Part shown: positions 1-15,104 of the stretch, piece after piece
Position numbering within the stretch: the first letter of the stretch is position 1
Layout of the letters: every line of letters begins with the position of its first letter
From: Adineta ricciae
Taxonomy: Eukaryota; Rotifera; Eurotatoria; Adinetida; Adinetidae
Direction of reading: 5' to 3'
Assembly: GCA_905250025.1 (NCBI GenBank)
Contig: CAJNOJ010000071.1
Coordinates: forward strand, 366,999 to 430,998
Length of the DNA stretch: 64,000 bases
The notes under the pieces: generated by a model
The model's database searches: none
What the model saw: only the letters and a program-made list of their open reading frames with translations
Told to the model about the DNA's origin: nothing
Translations under genes and position numbers: made by a program

Positions 1-3000
1 TGTAACGTTCGATTTCTTGTAATAAAACAACCTTCAGTGGTGAATGATCTTCGGACAGGATTTTCACTGTGCTTTGAAAATCGATCTTCTCAGGTAATTG
101 TTCTAATACACGTGTGGCCATTTCCATAACTTCATCTTCAGTCGATTTTTTACCTTGAGTTGCAACGACTTGCGGCTGAAGGGATAATAACGTTTCAAAT
201 AACATTCGTGCTTCACGGATTTGCGAAGCAACTTCAGCATTTGTATGTTGACCAAATGCTTCCGGATGATCAATGTTAGGCAAAACAGTTGCCACGGCAT
301 TCTTATACTCATTCAATGTTCCATCACGTGGTACATAGTAATTGGGTAGTTTTGTTAGTTTGTAGTATTGCATTTGTGGGTCGATAATTTCATCTTTGAA
401 TAGATCTTCGATATACGTATTCAAAACACGCATATCACGTGTATCTGTGACATGGCCACCATAGTTGATTTTAGCGATAATGAATTTCATTGCTTTCCAC
501 GGTGTAATATCATTATCACGTAAGAGATGACCCATAATTAAATTTGATGTTTCGAAGTCGGAATCATTGAATGAATAGTTGATGTTGAAGCCAAGTTGAA
601 GGAATTTCTTTCGTTCTAATAATAGTGAATGAAAAAAGCAGAGACAGAAGAGAAGACGTTTGTATTTCTCCGGATGAGGTTGACGATTTTTCTCCGCGAA
701 ATCCTGTTCATCGATGAGGCCATAGAGACGTTTCATGTTGGATTTGATACCTTTCGGCGGTTCAGTTGTTATTTTAATGCCAGATTGAAGAATCGAGATT
801 GGAAATTGTGGAGATGGCGACGATGATAACCATAATCGAAATTGTGGATGAACTTTTTCAACTGAAAGATTTTCCACGATCTTTTCCAGATCAGGCATCC
901 ACGATAAAGATAAATGACAATTGGCAAGAAATACCCATCGACCCTAGAAAGAATATATTCAATCAGTTAGCTGCTGGAAGATTTTTCAGATGATCTCTTA
1001 CCGCACGAACACCTTCGGCAATGTGTTGTGTAGCGATAGGTGCTTGTCCTTGACCAAGTGATAGTGGTAAGAAGTTCTTCTTGAAGTCCATTTTTTCAGC
1101 GAGAGTAGTCAGACTACCAGATGGATCGACACCAGGTGATAAAACAAAGATAATCGGCGACTTCGGTGTGGAGTCATCGAAAACGGCACTCAAATCAAGA
1201 ATAGGTGGTTCAACGAACTTCGAGCCTAGATTGTTCACAATAAATTTTTGTACGACGAATGGTACACGATCTGAACGTAAACTTCGAACAATTAACATCT
1301 TTTGTAATTCATTCACTGAATCCCATTCGCCTGGCATAGCTGTATTTTCTGGTTCGCTCGCTTGAAACCATTGATGCCAATCTCGTGGATATTGCTCGAA
1401 TGATTCGATAATGCCATGAAAATTTGCTAATTTAGCCAATTCAGTGATATTATCCCAAGATGAATCGGCTAACCATTGAGGATTGGGATTATCCATTTGA
1501 GATTCACGATCGAGAACCTACAATTGAATCATCATCATCATCACTTTACTTTGTCAAATATTATAATTTGGATTACTTACAATACCACCTCGTAAGAAGA
1601 ATTGATATTCGTCCATATTTATCTTACCGGCAGCTTCAAGGATTTTAACACACATTTGAAATGAAAAGAGCAGTTTATGTGTTTCGAATAGACCACGACA
1701 AGTGTATCTAAATGAAATGAGAAATGTTACAATCGAGTTTTTGTACGATTGACTTACTTATAAACAGCGTAGGTGTGAAAATCGTTCAGTTTGTTCAAAC
1801 GATCTTCAAGTTTATTTGATTTCTGACTCTTTTTTATGGAAATATTGAATAGATCGATGTACGCATCCAGGGAAAACTGATACATAGGATCGATTTTACC
1901 CAAATCATTGAGAACGAAGAAGAGAATTGATGCACGTTCAGCGCACGGTCGATAACTCTAAATAAATATTACATAATGATAAACAAATCGGTCTCTTTTT
2001 CTTAGAAAGAAAGCTTACTTCACGAGCAGCATCGATATCCTTCTCTGTTGCTTCAGATGTAATCAATTGTTCTTGTACCGTCTTTGCAGTTTGCTTCGAT
2101 ATTTCTAATGTTGATAAGAGTTCGTCATTTTCCAGTAGTGAACCTTTCGTTTCGTTCAATAATCGTAACAGTTGATCTTCCAGTTCCAGGAGACTCTTTT
2201 TACCCTTGGCAATACCACGAACCAATCGATCTTTGTCAGCTTCTAGTTCGGGCTTTTCCTCTCGGACGACAATACCAAGTAATTGCGATTCTAAACCTTG
2301 TTCTTTGACGGCAAAGTTAATAATATTTGCTTTCGAAGAAATTTCCGGAGCATAGAGTGGATTAGGTAATTTTGTCGTCATATAGAATCGAAAATCTTTG
2401 TGATATTCAACTTCTCGTTCACCCAATTTCATTATATCGACACCACCAACACGTTTAACTGCGCGAGTCAAAACAGGATCAAGTGATGGATCCAGTTCTT
2501 CCTTGACATTTTGACAAAGACATGGACGACCGCTGCGTATGCAGTTTTCAACAATGCGCATGTAATCATGGGTTTGCAGATCAAACACACACAAATTATT
2601 CGATAATTCCATATTTTTAATCCATTTGATAGCTTGTGCTTGAGGATCAATCATTCTGGAAAGAAAGCAACACAAATTAATTTCTTCTTTCAAAAACAAA
2701 GTTCAGAGAAAAAACTTACAATGGCCAACGTGTACCACGTGTAACAATAACACCATTTTCAGTCGAAAACGTATCTGATGGTAAACCTTGAATATTCCAA
2801 TCTCGTACTTGTGTTGGTATCGACAAAAAGTTGGCGAAGTTGAAATCTGGATTGCATGGTATAGTTAGTTTTCGAATTTCTTTAACCCAAATTTCGTTCA
2901 TCATACGATCACGGTACTGTGACAGAAACGGACCCATATAAGATAGAAAAGCAGCAGCTAATAGACAATCACCAGTGACATAGCCGATCTGTTGCTGAAG

Positions 3001-6000
3001 ATCGGCTACAGTTGCTTCCCAACGAACTTTTTCGCTAGCAAGACCGTTGATTAAACGAGATGCTTTGTCTAACATCATCTGCATATGTTCACAGTCACGA
3101 CGAAGCTGTTCTTTTTCAGCCATTTGTTTTTCATAGTTAGCACGTAGTTCATCGAGACGTTTCTGAGCTTCTTGGATCTGTCGTTCAGCGTCGGCAATTT
3201 GTGCTCGTTTTTCATTTAGTTCAGCCATAGCTGATTCATATCGATCTCGTTTCGGTTTGACAGTTTTGAAGATTTTCGAATATTGTTCCATGGCTCGTAC
3301 CCAGTCGAAGAGACCAGCAGCAGCGGTCGATACACGTGCTATCGATTAACACAAGAAAAACTCAAAGCAAGAAATGGTTTAGAATGATTTACCGATTTCA
3401 GCTGGAGCTAATGTAGGATCTTGCGTATATTTCGATATTTTCATAATGATCTTATCCGAAATATTGTCTTTGTCAAAATTGATCAAATGATTGATGAAGT
3501 TAGTATCACCTGACACGAAAGCATTCATAGACTTCATTGTTTTGTTGAAATCAACATACCTAATTGACGTTTCGCTTCTGCCCAGCTCGGTTCGGAATTT
3601 CTCAGAATCATGACAGCTTCAAGTGCTTTTTCGACGAGTAGTGGTGGTCGACCGTAACTTTTAACTTCAGTAATCGAACTCTTACTCAACGCTGCTAGAG
3701 CTGCATTGGCTGCATCAAGTGCAGGCATAGCTGCTGCTAAATCTTCTTGAGCAGCATTGGCGATCAACTCTGCTTTCTCTTCATCGACTTTGACACGTTC
3801 TTTAAGTTTCTCAACAGCTGCTTTGCTTTGTTCGACTTCACGTTGTTCATTAACAAGACCTCCTAATGATTCTTCACATTTCTTTTGTGCTTCATTAGCT
3901 AGGGCACGTTTCTTTTCGAGTTCGACGGACATTTGTGTAACTTGAACTTTTGCTTCCTCGATCTTTCCTAAGCCATTCGACAATTTATCTCGTGCATCAC
4001 ACAATTCTTTTCGTTTTTCATATAGAAGTCTAAGCAAAGTAAAAATAGTTCGAATACATTCATTGTCTTTTCTCTTACTTTCGATAACCAGTAGTCAGCT
4101 CCAAGAAATTACTTGGTGTGACATAATTTCGTCGCCGCATTTCATTCCACATCTCTTCTGAACAGTGATAAACTGAAGTATGCATTGTAGCAAATAATTG
4201 AGCAATAGCTGGACGGAACTACAGAGGAAAAGAAATCAAGAGATTAGATGGAATTTTACAAGCAGCTTTGCATATATATATATATGAGAGAGGGAGAATT
4301 CATACACGACTGGACAAAGAAACTTGAATCGACTGACAAGGGTACAGGCAACAACGAATAGTATCTTACCGTTGGAAACTGAGAATGTTTCGTTAGGAAG
4401 ATTAGAAAGAAATGTTCACTGTACTGAATTCAAAGAATAATTACCTTATCATCATTACTGAGATCGATTTGTGCGAGATAACGTTCGCCGACTTCGAGTA
4501 GAGCGTCTTGTGGCCAATCAGCAAACAGATCGATGGTCGTGCAATTGACAAGTGATGGATACATACGAATACGATTTCTAAACAAAATAGAAATTATGAG
4601 AGAACGACAATACCATACTAACTTACCGGAAAACTTCACCAACTGGACTCATACAAACGACAACGTGTAGATTTGCTTTGACACGATCGAGTAAGAATGC
4701 ATAGACTTCCTGAATGTTATCTTCATCGATTCCTTCTCTCTTCAACTCGCCAGACATATTCGTTTTGATTTCTTCAAGTTCATCAGGTCGAAAAAGATTC
4801 GGAACTTCACCTGAACTTAACATATTATTTATATCTTCGAAAAATGTTTCTTCAACAGCTTGTGTATCAACGAATATAAATGTTGTCTCGCGATTAGATT
4901 GACCTGCTTGTTTATACAAACGTTTCAAATCTTCTCGGAACTCAATTCGACGATAATTTTTTGTGATTTCAATTTTAAATACTGCATAATTACATATAAA
5001 CGACGATAATTTTGCCAGCGATTGTCGACCAGAGCCACCAATACCGATCAACAACATATTACCACGTGGCTGTCGGATGACACGTACGATACGCGTAATG
5101 TGTAGAATAGCATCACGGAAAAGAACTAGATCCATAGGTACGGTACCCGGTGTTTCATTGTATTCTTTGAGAACTTTTTCCATATGTGCTTTTAATTTAT
5201 CAAAATCAACCAAATCTTCATACATTTCATCTTGGTTACAGAAATCACCGAAAGTTGGAGGAAGACGATTTTGACAAATCGCGTGGAACGTCACATCCAT
5301 ATTAACACCTAACTTTTCAGATAGAATAATATAGAATTGCTCACGATCTTTATCGTCGTTCAGTCGATCAGCGAATACACTACAATAAATAATCATTTGA
5401 AAACTGTGGTCACTCGATATTTAACTCTTACCGAAAACATTCATGAATCCATAATCGAATCATTGTCTGTTTTGATGTGATCATTTTCTTTTCAGCACGT
5501 AGTAAGCCTTGAAAAACTTTGGAAATATCTCGTAAATTGAATAGATAGTAGATTTTCGTTGGTGTCGGTAAGAACTTTTCTACGATTGTTTCGTACATTT
5601 CAATTGTTGCGGTTGTTAATTGATCAGGTAAATTTTTAAATTCATCGTCGTAATCTTGTAAACGTTGGGAAATCATCGTACCGAAAATTCGACGGATTTC
5701 ATTTTCCTAAGAAAAACAAATATTCGAAACTTTAGCTTCGCTGTGTTCTGATGCGACAGATCCTACCGATGGGAATGTCATATTGATTAGATTGAACCGA
5801 CTTTGTAAACGTGGACTGATGACTGTTCGACCACCACCTGGCGGGCCCATACCAGCTAATACGAACATATCCTACAAATGTGAGATGTAAAACACCAATG
5901 ATACACTTCTTTCTCATTCATACTTTAACGTATTTCTTTGTTTGATTCTTTCGATCATACCAAAATCCAAAGTCAAGCCATAATCTTAATAATTCCAATG

Positions 6001-9000
6001 GTGGTTGAGAACCGTATTCATCTTTCGCAGGCATATTGAAGTCGTCCATAAAATTCAGTAATTTCTTTCCACCAATCGGAACATAGACACCTTTAACACG
6101 TTTTTCGACTCGGCCTTCAATAATTTCTTGGACTACATTCGATGATGTTTGAGCACTCATGTTGATAATCAACGTGGAATATTCTCGTGCATCCAATTCA
6201 GACATTACAGCATGCGCGACCGATGTTTTACCGGTACCGACAGGTCCAGTTAATAGAGATGAAAAGCCTTTTCTGATCAACGATGAGACTATGTATTTGT
6301 AACGAACTGTATCGACTGTCGGTACGATGATTTTGTAGAATGGAACTTCAGTATCCAATTTCCATCCGGAACGTAGTTTTTCTTCCCAACCGATCCATGC
6401 ACGTTGTTTATTGTCGACGTAATATTCAAAGACAGTGTCTTTATTTGGAATCGTACCTTCCAATTCTCGAATGAAAGTATCGATTTTCTTTCGACTTTCT
6501 TCGTCGACTGATGCACAAACCGACCAGATTGTTGAGAATAAGAAGAATAATTCTGTCAGACGACTGAAGTTATCCTCTTGAGCTGGATCAACATCATTCT
6601 CCTTAGTTGCAAGTGAATCAAATAGATAACTAAAAGAACGTACACCATTTAGTTCGGCAATAGGTACTAATTCTTTGCAGTTCTGTTGTTTAAATTGAAT
6701 GATTGGTTTCAAGTATTTATCAGTTAAATATGCTAGTGGTTCGTGAAACTCTTTGGGCTTCTGACTAATCCAACAGTTGATATATGGTCGCCATGAGAGA
6801 TTGTTATAATCGCAAAAGACGATACCACAGCCTACAAGAGAAAACTCTCGACTAGAAAGCATTTTCAAGGAATAAACATACGAGAAACGGTAGCAGGCGA
6901 TGCAACAGCCATATCACCAGTTTCGAAGAGAAGTGTCACTTGTTCGGGCATAGCAATACGTTCACCATTGGTTAAGGTCAAAATTTTGTTATCATCCATG
7001 ACGGAGTTCATCGATTCAATCCATACAGCATCGATCTGTTCAAATAGAAATCCATGAAGATCAAAGTCAATGAAAAAGAAGAAAATTCTGTCTTACCGGA
7101 CAGTCAAAAAGTATCCATTTCTGATCAGGCTTAGTATCTAAAACACTCAAGAGCATTTCAGCGGAAAAATTCACTTTCTGTTGTTGTACCTGAACAAGCT
7201 GTACGCATATTGTTCGAAAGAATACCATCGCACCATTCTCCAGTCGATAGATCCGATGCTCCGTAAAGTTCATTGATTGAAATTGCTTTCGCATTTATCG
7301 GATATTCTTGCACACGTTGAAATAACGAATCAGTTGCGCCATCTTGCGCCATTCTTGTCATTGCACCTTTCAATGTTTGCCATATCGCTGTTTTACCTGA
7401 TTGTGTACAACCAACTAAGACAACTGAATGTCGAGAATTTTTCGTTTCAAATAATTGAATGACTTTCGATACTGTATGATGAGTGCTTTCTAATTTGTTA
7501 GCTTTGAGATCAGCATCGATAGCTGCTTTGAATTTCGAATAATCGATAATAGGTGTTTCGATATCGGGAAATAGATCGGATACGATGCCATTGAACAAAG
7601 GCAGATCAGCTTCGGTCATTTTAGCGACATTCATGTCTTTCATAGCTAAAATAACCACTTGATCGTCTTTCAAACTCGGCGAATCACGTTTCTTTCGGCC
7701 AGCATAACGAAGTACAGCAGCCATAGAACGAAGACCAAAATCATAGAAATCTAAATGAAAGATTTCATTATAGACATAAATTCGTTGATTGTTTTTACCT
7801 TGTTTAGACAATTGTTGAGCACATAGCTGATAGAGTGTGTAGACTTTTGTAGCAAGGAGACGCGTATCTGAAAAACCTTCGCCGAAAAGGATAATTTCAG
7901 CAATGTAGTTGCTGTCTGGAACACACATTGAAATTGGACGGAACATAGATTTCAAGTTATCGGGGAGTTCCGTACGACCAGCATAACCTACAATGACAAC
8001 GAACACAACATTGCGTTTCAGAAAATAGGCAAGCATGAATTGAACTAACCAGGATTCATTGTAATGAACAATCCACATGACCAAACAAGATCGATATCTT
8101 GTCCTTGAAATGTAAACTTTCTCGATAATAAACGTTTGTCAACCGTAGCGAATGCATCATCTTCCGACATGTTTATTTTAGCACGCATGCTATTCTTAAT
8201 TTCATCTTGTAGGATCTTCATTGCATTTAAAATCGATGTAATCTGTTGAGCAACGACAGACAATACTTCAATATTAATTCTAAAGAGAAATGATCGATTA
8301 AAACCTTAATCGTCGGTTGTAAATTTCTTTACCGATTGAATTCATCGAAACAACCCCATGCACCTGTTTGACAATAACCCATAAACATACGACCCATCGA
8401 TTTATAATCAATCGCGTCTGAGCAGTTCGTAACGATGACATAGAATGCCATTGCTTTACCTAAATCTTTGACTGTTTCAGTTTTACCAGTACCTAAACAG
8501 ACAGCAAACAAGATAGTTCAAACGATTCTCCGAAAAATACGGTCATCCTACCAGCAGGTCCTTTCGGTGAACCACCTCGGCACAACGACAAAGCTATTGT
8601 CAATGTCATGTAACATCTAGTTAGAATAGATCGATTGGAACATAGAAAGCTCACATTGAAAATCTGAGGTCTAACCTGTCTGTCAATGGTGTAATGACCA
8701 ATCTTCCTGAATTTCCTAAATATTCACAACCATACCAAAATCTTCCAATCGCTTGTTCAATGATAACTTCGTCCTTTCGGATATAAAATCGTAATTGTTG
8801 TGCCCATTCAAATGCTTGTGCACTCTTTATTTGACTTTTAATCAAATCATTAATGACATCACGTGCATGAATTTCGATTGTAACTAATGACACAAGTTTA
8901 ACACGTTCAAGTCGAGTCAAATTTTTCTTGATCATATCAGTAAAATTTTTCAAGACAAGATGTTGCTTTTTACGATCACTACGTAGTTTTAATGGATTTT

Positions 9001-12000
9001 CACGTAAGGATTTCTCGACTTCCTCTGTCCATTGAATTTGACTTGCAGTGATACATGCTTGGCCAGGATGAGATTTCAGCCATTTCTCACGTTTTGTACC
9101 ACAATTTGCTAGATCGTGTCGACATGCGAGCACTTTGCGTTTGACGACTTCTTTCATCTTATTTTCGACATCGCGTAACCATTTCTCGACTTGTCCGTCC
9201 AAGGTAACCTAGGAAAAGTCGATTGGAGATGATTTCGCATAGAAAAGAAGATACTCACTTGACCATCGAATGGAACAATTTCATCTTCGTTTGACTTCAT
9301 TTCTGTTGCTACTTGTGGTCCATCTTTAGACGGTTTCGAAAGAGTTAATGTTTTGATGTTATCGAATAATTTCTTCATATGTGGCATAACTTTTAGTGGT
9401 TCTTTGGAACTACCTAAGATTTCTAACAGATCATCATTAGAAATGAAGTAGAATCGTGGAAATTGTCGACGTTTATTTTCCAAGTACATTTCAAGAGATT
9501 TTTGGATTTCTTCCAAGTTCGTATTCATATATTTTAATTCTTCTTCTACACCTGCTAAATGCGTACCATGAAACGCGTTTGGTTCTAGATTCAATGTTGT
9601 CATAACAACTTTCCATTTTTCATTCACTTCATCGAATAGGGCAGTTTCTTTTGCTAATTGACGACGAATATCTTCACCGTAGAAAATATTCTAAACAAAG
9701 AAAAATTGACGCTGTTGCTTTCGATTTGATAGAGTTTTACTTCGAGATATAGCCATTGTCGTTGAACATTCAACCATAAATCAGTTACTTCGTTTACATG
9801 AGAAATATCACGTTCCCATTTATCAACTACTTTAGCGAATGGTTTGATGAAACGTGATGCTTTAAATGTCGATAACGACATTTGATGTTCTTCAATAGCT
9901 TTGAAGATTTCTTCGGTCGATTTGATCTTAAAATGGCCTAGATGACAGGAAAGGTGTGTTTATTGGTCTTGTTAAGATCTATTTTACCTTTGTCTTTGTA
10001 TGGTACGACTTCAAATTCGACTTTATCCCATTGATCTCGAATTTTCTCGATGCCCCGTTCAATGGCTGCCTCTTTCTGCGCTGCTTCACTAACTTCATTG
10101 ATCAGTTGCGCATTTTCTTCAAAATGCAAGTCGATGATACTTTCCAATGTGAACTCTTCGGATGTTTCATCAAATTCTTTTTGTGATTCTTCTTTAATCT
10201 GTTGCCAATGACGATCTCGCATATCTTTATTATGCAGATCTTTCATCAATGGCATTGTTCGTCGAAATTGATCAACACGATTCTTTGTTGTATCGATGAT
10301 TTCCCAATTCTTCTCACGGTAATCTTTCGATAATTTGTGTAGTTTTCGATATTGTGATTGAGCATAATCTTCCATGACTTGTGTTTGAAGGTTACCGAAT
10401 GTTGTTGATTTCCATTTGTCAAACATTTGATTCCACTCAAGTGCCATGGTCCAGATGCCTTCTAATGCTTCGATCTCTTTTTCGAGGTTGATGATATCTT
10501 TCGATAGTGGATGATCAATGCGAAAGATGCCTAAGCCACGACGAAGTTCTTGTTCTTCTTCTTTCAACTTTGCTAATCGTTGTTTCATTGCATCTAATTG
10601 ACTAAGAGCCTCTTCTGGTGTTGTCGACGACGAGAATGGACCATTGGATTTGAATTCTGTAACAAGTTCCGTGACACTCTTTTTGAATTCTTCGGATTGT
10701 TGTAATAATTTCGATTTGAATTTCTCGCGGAGCTTCTTCAACATCTCTTCACTGTCTGTTAAGCATTGAAGATAAAATTGCCAACGTTCGTCCAGTTGGG
10801 CGAGCATTTGACGAGTCTGTCAAATCCAAACAGTTATACTTTCACTCAGAATTGTACTACAAACGATGACTTACACTATCGGGTACAGGTTTTTCATGTT
10901 TATCAAGTAGAGCAAATCGTTCACGTAACGGTCCAAATTTCGCTTCGTAGACTGGTACTTCTTGTTGTAAAGTTTCCAATAATTTCTGTTTTGCTTCTAA
11001 TCCATAGTGATTTTCCGGTACGACCATCACACTAAACAAAAGATCTTAGTTCGATGAATTCTGCTTGTTTGATCTTCTACTCACCTCGCACTGTTTTCCT
11101 CGATATAATTTGTCAGTTGTTGTAAACTATTCGTTGCTAATTTCAATAGAAGTGCTAAAAACAAGGCATATCATCTATTCAATTCATGCTTTTTTTTTCA
11201 TTCTTACCAGTCAATTTCGCTTGCCATTGCAGACAATGCACAAGTAAAGCATTTTTCAGTGGTGTACAATCAACAAGTACGAATTGAACAGTTGTTAATG
11301 TATCTCGTGATTGAACATTATTTGCTACTTCAGTGTAACGATTGATATCCGCATCAAATATTGATGCATCCGGAGCACTTTCTTCATAACGAATAATGAA
11401 GCGTTCTTTATCGATATCCCATAATTCTCGAACACCATTCCAAGTTGATTGATATTCATCGAGATGTTTTTCATTAGCATCGAGACCAGTAGCGATTTGT
11501 TTCTGAAGATATTGTTTAGGTTCATCTTTATTCAGTAATAAATGAAGAGGCTAAATCAAAGAATTTGTATCTTAGCAAGGATTCTTCTCTAGCTTACTTC
11601 TTCGTGCGTTCTCGCTTTGAGTCGATGAATAAAAGTAATCGCATTGGCAAGTTCGTGTTCACCGATATTATTTACGATACCTTTCAAAGTAGCAATATCT
11701 GGTTTGAAATTGATCTATTTAATGACAGAGATGAAGTCCGATATTTGAAATGAAAAACTATTTACTCGTGATAATGTTGTGTCACCCACAACTTTTGGTT
11801 CGAGAATAATTTCGATCTTGAATAGTGGTCCGGGCGCCGATTTTCCGTCACCAATGATTGCTTTGGACAGTTCTTGCAGAGATGTTTTGAAATTATATCG
11901 AATAGCTCGCTCAAGCCATTTGTCTAATTCAACAACGATGCGATTCCATTCGTGTTGAACATCGGGTGGATCATTTTCGAATAATTTGTGTGTTTCATCA

Positions 12001-15000
12001 ATTTTTTCGAGAATGACATTGAAATATTCTTGAATTTTTTCACTTTGTATTTTCCGAAATTCTCTCTACAATAGAAACAATGAATTTCATTTGATTCCAA
12101 TCGTGGATTCTACTTACCTGATACTCTTCAAATTCTAAATTTTCGAAGATTTTTCGCGAATCGATTTTAACCAAAAGTGTTTCACTTATCTTTTTACATA
12201 ACTTAATACAATCGCGATAAGATTCCTTATATTTATCGACATGTTGATTCAATTCCGATGCACTTATACGACAATCAATCGTATAGTCATGCGTCGGTTT
12301 CAACCATGTGATTTTATTCAAACCAGGTGCTAATTTCTTATCTAATTGTTTAATACGTTCTTTGAAGAGGACACGTTCGTGCGAATCGAGTTTGTCCAGG
12401 ATACGATTATAATCGCGGACGATTAACATAACATTTTCACGTGCGGTACGCAAGTCGTTCTTTCGCGTGAGAATTTCACTTGCATACGATGGAATTTCAA
12501 AACCAAGACGTTCCCAAAACTTGATTTCTTGTAACAGTTTCACCAGTGAGGCATCGAAATTCGCTTGTAGATAACCTTGATCGTTAATACGTTTGATCAA
12601 CGGACATTCGAGCCGTTTCGACGGTTCATTCTCGATATGGTACGACCATTCTTTGTATTGTCGTTGAATGAAATCATCCAATGCTTGTTTCACATATTCA
12701 TACTGTTGACGAATATCAGTTGAAATGCCAACGGTTGGAAGAAAATGTGCCATGTTTAGAAATGACATCATGCGTTCAATTCGTCGTTTTAACGTACGTG
12801 CCCAGAAAGCACTACCGGCATATTGAGGATGAAATCGTTCGAGTGACTGAGGAATCGACGAAGTTGAGATGATTGTTTGAATCGTTTGAAGGACATATTT
12901 GAATATATTGTATAATTCGACAGTCTTCTTATCCACTGTACGACGAATGGCCTACAATGCAGATTCACTTAGTCAACGATGAATCTTGAATGCCGTTATA
13001 CTTACTTCTCTAGTACTTAAATGGGTGAAAACATCGAGAACTTCCACACCTTGTTCGACTGTTCTCACTGCATCGAATGCGTATGTAATAACGTTGGTCA
13101 TTTTCACCCCGAGATCTTTCATTTCGGCCCGAAAACGTTCGTAAACGTCATGCCAAGTGGTTGCTTTAACATTCAGAATGATCGACTGCGATTTTCTCAG
13201 TTCCTGTAAGTTTCTATCGAATGCCACTTCGATATCTGTTAACATTCGATTAATGATTGGACCACGTTGGCCACCAAAGATGGGCAGTTCCGTTCGAGTA
13301 CCTTCTTCCCAACGTGCAAAATGCATTTGACATTCGCAGAGATCAAGTAAATCTCGGCAACGTTGGATGAACGCTTCGATCTGTGCAAATATTGTTGTTT
13401 TATCGAGACGCCACGGTTTAACAGAAAATTTCTCATGAAGATGTTGAGCCTTAAAAGTAAAGACTTTACAGGAAAAAAACAATTTCAGTGGTGTTGACAT
13501 ACATTATTATAAATTTCTTGCCATTGTTGACAACATTCGATACATTCGTTCAATACCTTTTGACTCGATGTGATTTGTCCATCGAAAATTTTATTGAGAT
13601 CAATGGCGACTGTACATCGTCGAATGACTTCATTGCTGAGCTACAAGACAATAATAAATAGTTAGAAGAGAAGAAGATTAGTCGTGCTTTAAGGTTTACC
13701 TTGCGAAAGAGCGCTGTTAGAATTTCCGGTCGATTATAAAATTCTGAATTGACCCAAATAACTCGAATCAACGAAACAATTTTCGGTAGAAGTCTCGGTA
13801 TTTCACTTGGTTTAGCATCAGCTAATTCGTGACATGGATCTTTCAAAGCGATCAAAAACGATAAATTATTATCAGCACGTTTGGTATTCGTCTGTAATTG
13901 TTCAGCTTGCTTAAGAAATTGCGGTAAATATGATGATTTGGCTTTTCGTAAGATTTCAGTTATATGTTTTATAGACGGTTGGTCTAATTGTTGACTAATC
14001 CCCACTAAATCTTGTGTTTGCGCTTTCCAAAATTCAATTTCATCCAATGGTCCACTATCATCACCAAGTGCTGATTGATCTTGAGAATTTGAAGCCTCTT
14101 TCAGTTGTCGACACCAGTAAACCATGGCTGATTCCAGTCGTTGAACTAATTCTTTATCTTTCGCAGCTTGTTCGACAGGAACATTATGACCTTCTTTGGG
14201 AATGTACAATTTCGTTATTCCTTCCATACGCCAACGAATTTCAGTTAATGTTGCAAGAAACCGATGTAGTTGAGAAGCAAAATCATTCTTAATTGAGTCG
14301 GGCCACATCTTATTACCGAAAAATAATGGAGCGTACAGGCCAGACATAACACGAAGAAGTGATGAAAAATGTTTACCACCGAAATTACCATATTGTACAT
14401 CACTAAAAACACGATAGACGAATAGATTGTTGATAGAAATGAAACTTACCGAATAAATTGTTCTTTTTCAGTAATTCGCATCGGTTGATTTTTGATGAAG
14501 TAGACTAAATGTGAGAACGCATTTGTCGGTACACCGTATTCGACACAGAGGCCAAGAACACGATCGATATAAAAGCACATGATACGATTTTCCGAATCAC
14601 TGAGAAATTCGCGAATTTGAGAATGAACTTCTTCCGTCCACATCTCTTCATCCAAACCGGGAAGAGTTACGAGCTTATGAATATATTCCAACTAGGAAAA
14701 CAAATATTCTTCTACTAGATTTTTTCAAGGCAAAGTCAATTTACAATATGATCCGTGCCGGATTTCACATTTGTTGGTTCTTCAGGAATTATTTCATTAT
14801 TTGTTTCGTCCAGTGCTGGCACGGATGGTGATGGCGGTTTCGAATGATTTACAGCTGCCAGTTGCGCGTCACCATTGGTAGTTGCATTAGGTTTTGGTGA
14901 CGCAAGTGCCTTACCCGATGTACGTCGTTCATTGAGCGCAGTTGCTTCACGTACAGATCCTGCTTTACTTCGAACTGATCGAACCGAACGAACTGATCCG

Positions 15001-15104
15001 ATACGTGAGCTGTGTCTCGAAGCATTATCAGCATTTGCTTCCGCTTGTGATTGTGTATCAGTTTTATCACCGTTCACATTAGTAGAACTTGCCTCGTGAT
15101 CCAT
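1..15104 (-). CDS. DNAH2: Axonemal dynein heavy chain, DNAH2-type (3' end beyond window)
   Basis: Motor subunit of an inner-arm axonemal dynein. I can follow 35 exons, about 4,360 residues, from ATG 15,104 to the window edge; only roughly the last 300 residues are missing. Exons, 5' to 3': 14745-15104, 14450-14691, 13700-14402, 13503-13640, 13006-13449, 12118-12951, 11766-12065, 11598-11714, 11208-11550, 11085-11154, 10875-11031, 9988-10816, 9741-9937, 9259-9690, 8676-9208, 8552-8616, 8333-8492, 8050-8279, 7190-7987, 7097-7137, 6882-7035, 5924-6831, 5767-5871, 5432-5706, 4627-5379, 4445-4577, 4079-4218, 3560-4029, 3393-3509, 2720-3338, 2019-2655, 1758-1957, 1581-1707, 1002-1517, below 943. 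Four P-loops are visible: AAA1 GPAGTGKT (8470-8560), AAA2 GCTQSGKT (about 7400), AAA3 GPVGTGKT (about 6230), AAA4 GIGGSGRQ (about 5040). The coiled-coil stalk and microtubule-binding domain lie at 2720-4029. The AAA1 stretch ([20 protein letters not shown]) fits DNAH2 better than other heavy chains. The first 120 residues are Ser/Arg-rich, outside the conserved tail. No frameshift or stop seen. Confidence 0.93.
4219..4444 (-). other. Unusually long dynein intron with AT microsatellite
   Basis: This intron is 226 bases, while most introns here are 43-60. It holds a short (TA)n run near 4270 and stretches with no reading frame that fits the dynein family. Joining the exons on either side gives a continuous AAA4-to-stalk sequence (NDDK then FRPAIAQLF), so no exon seems to be missing. 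Confidence 0.6.
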
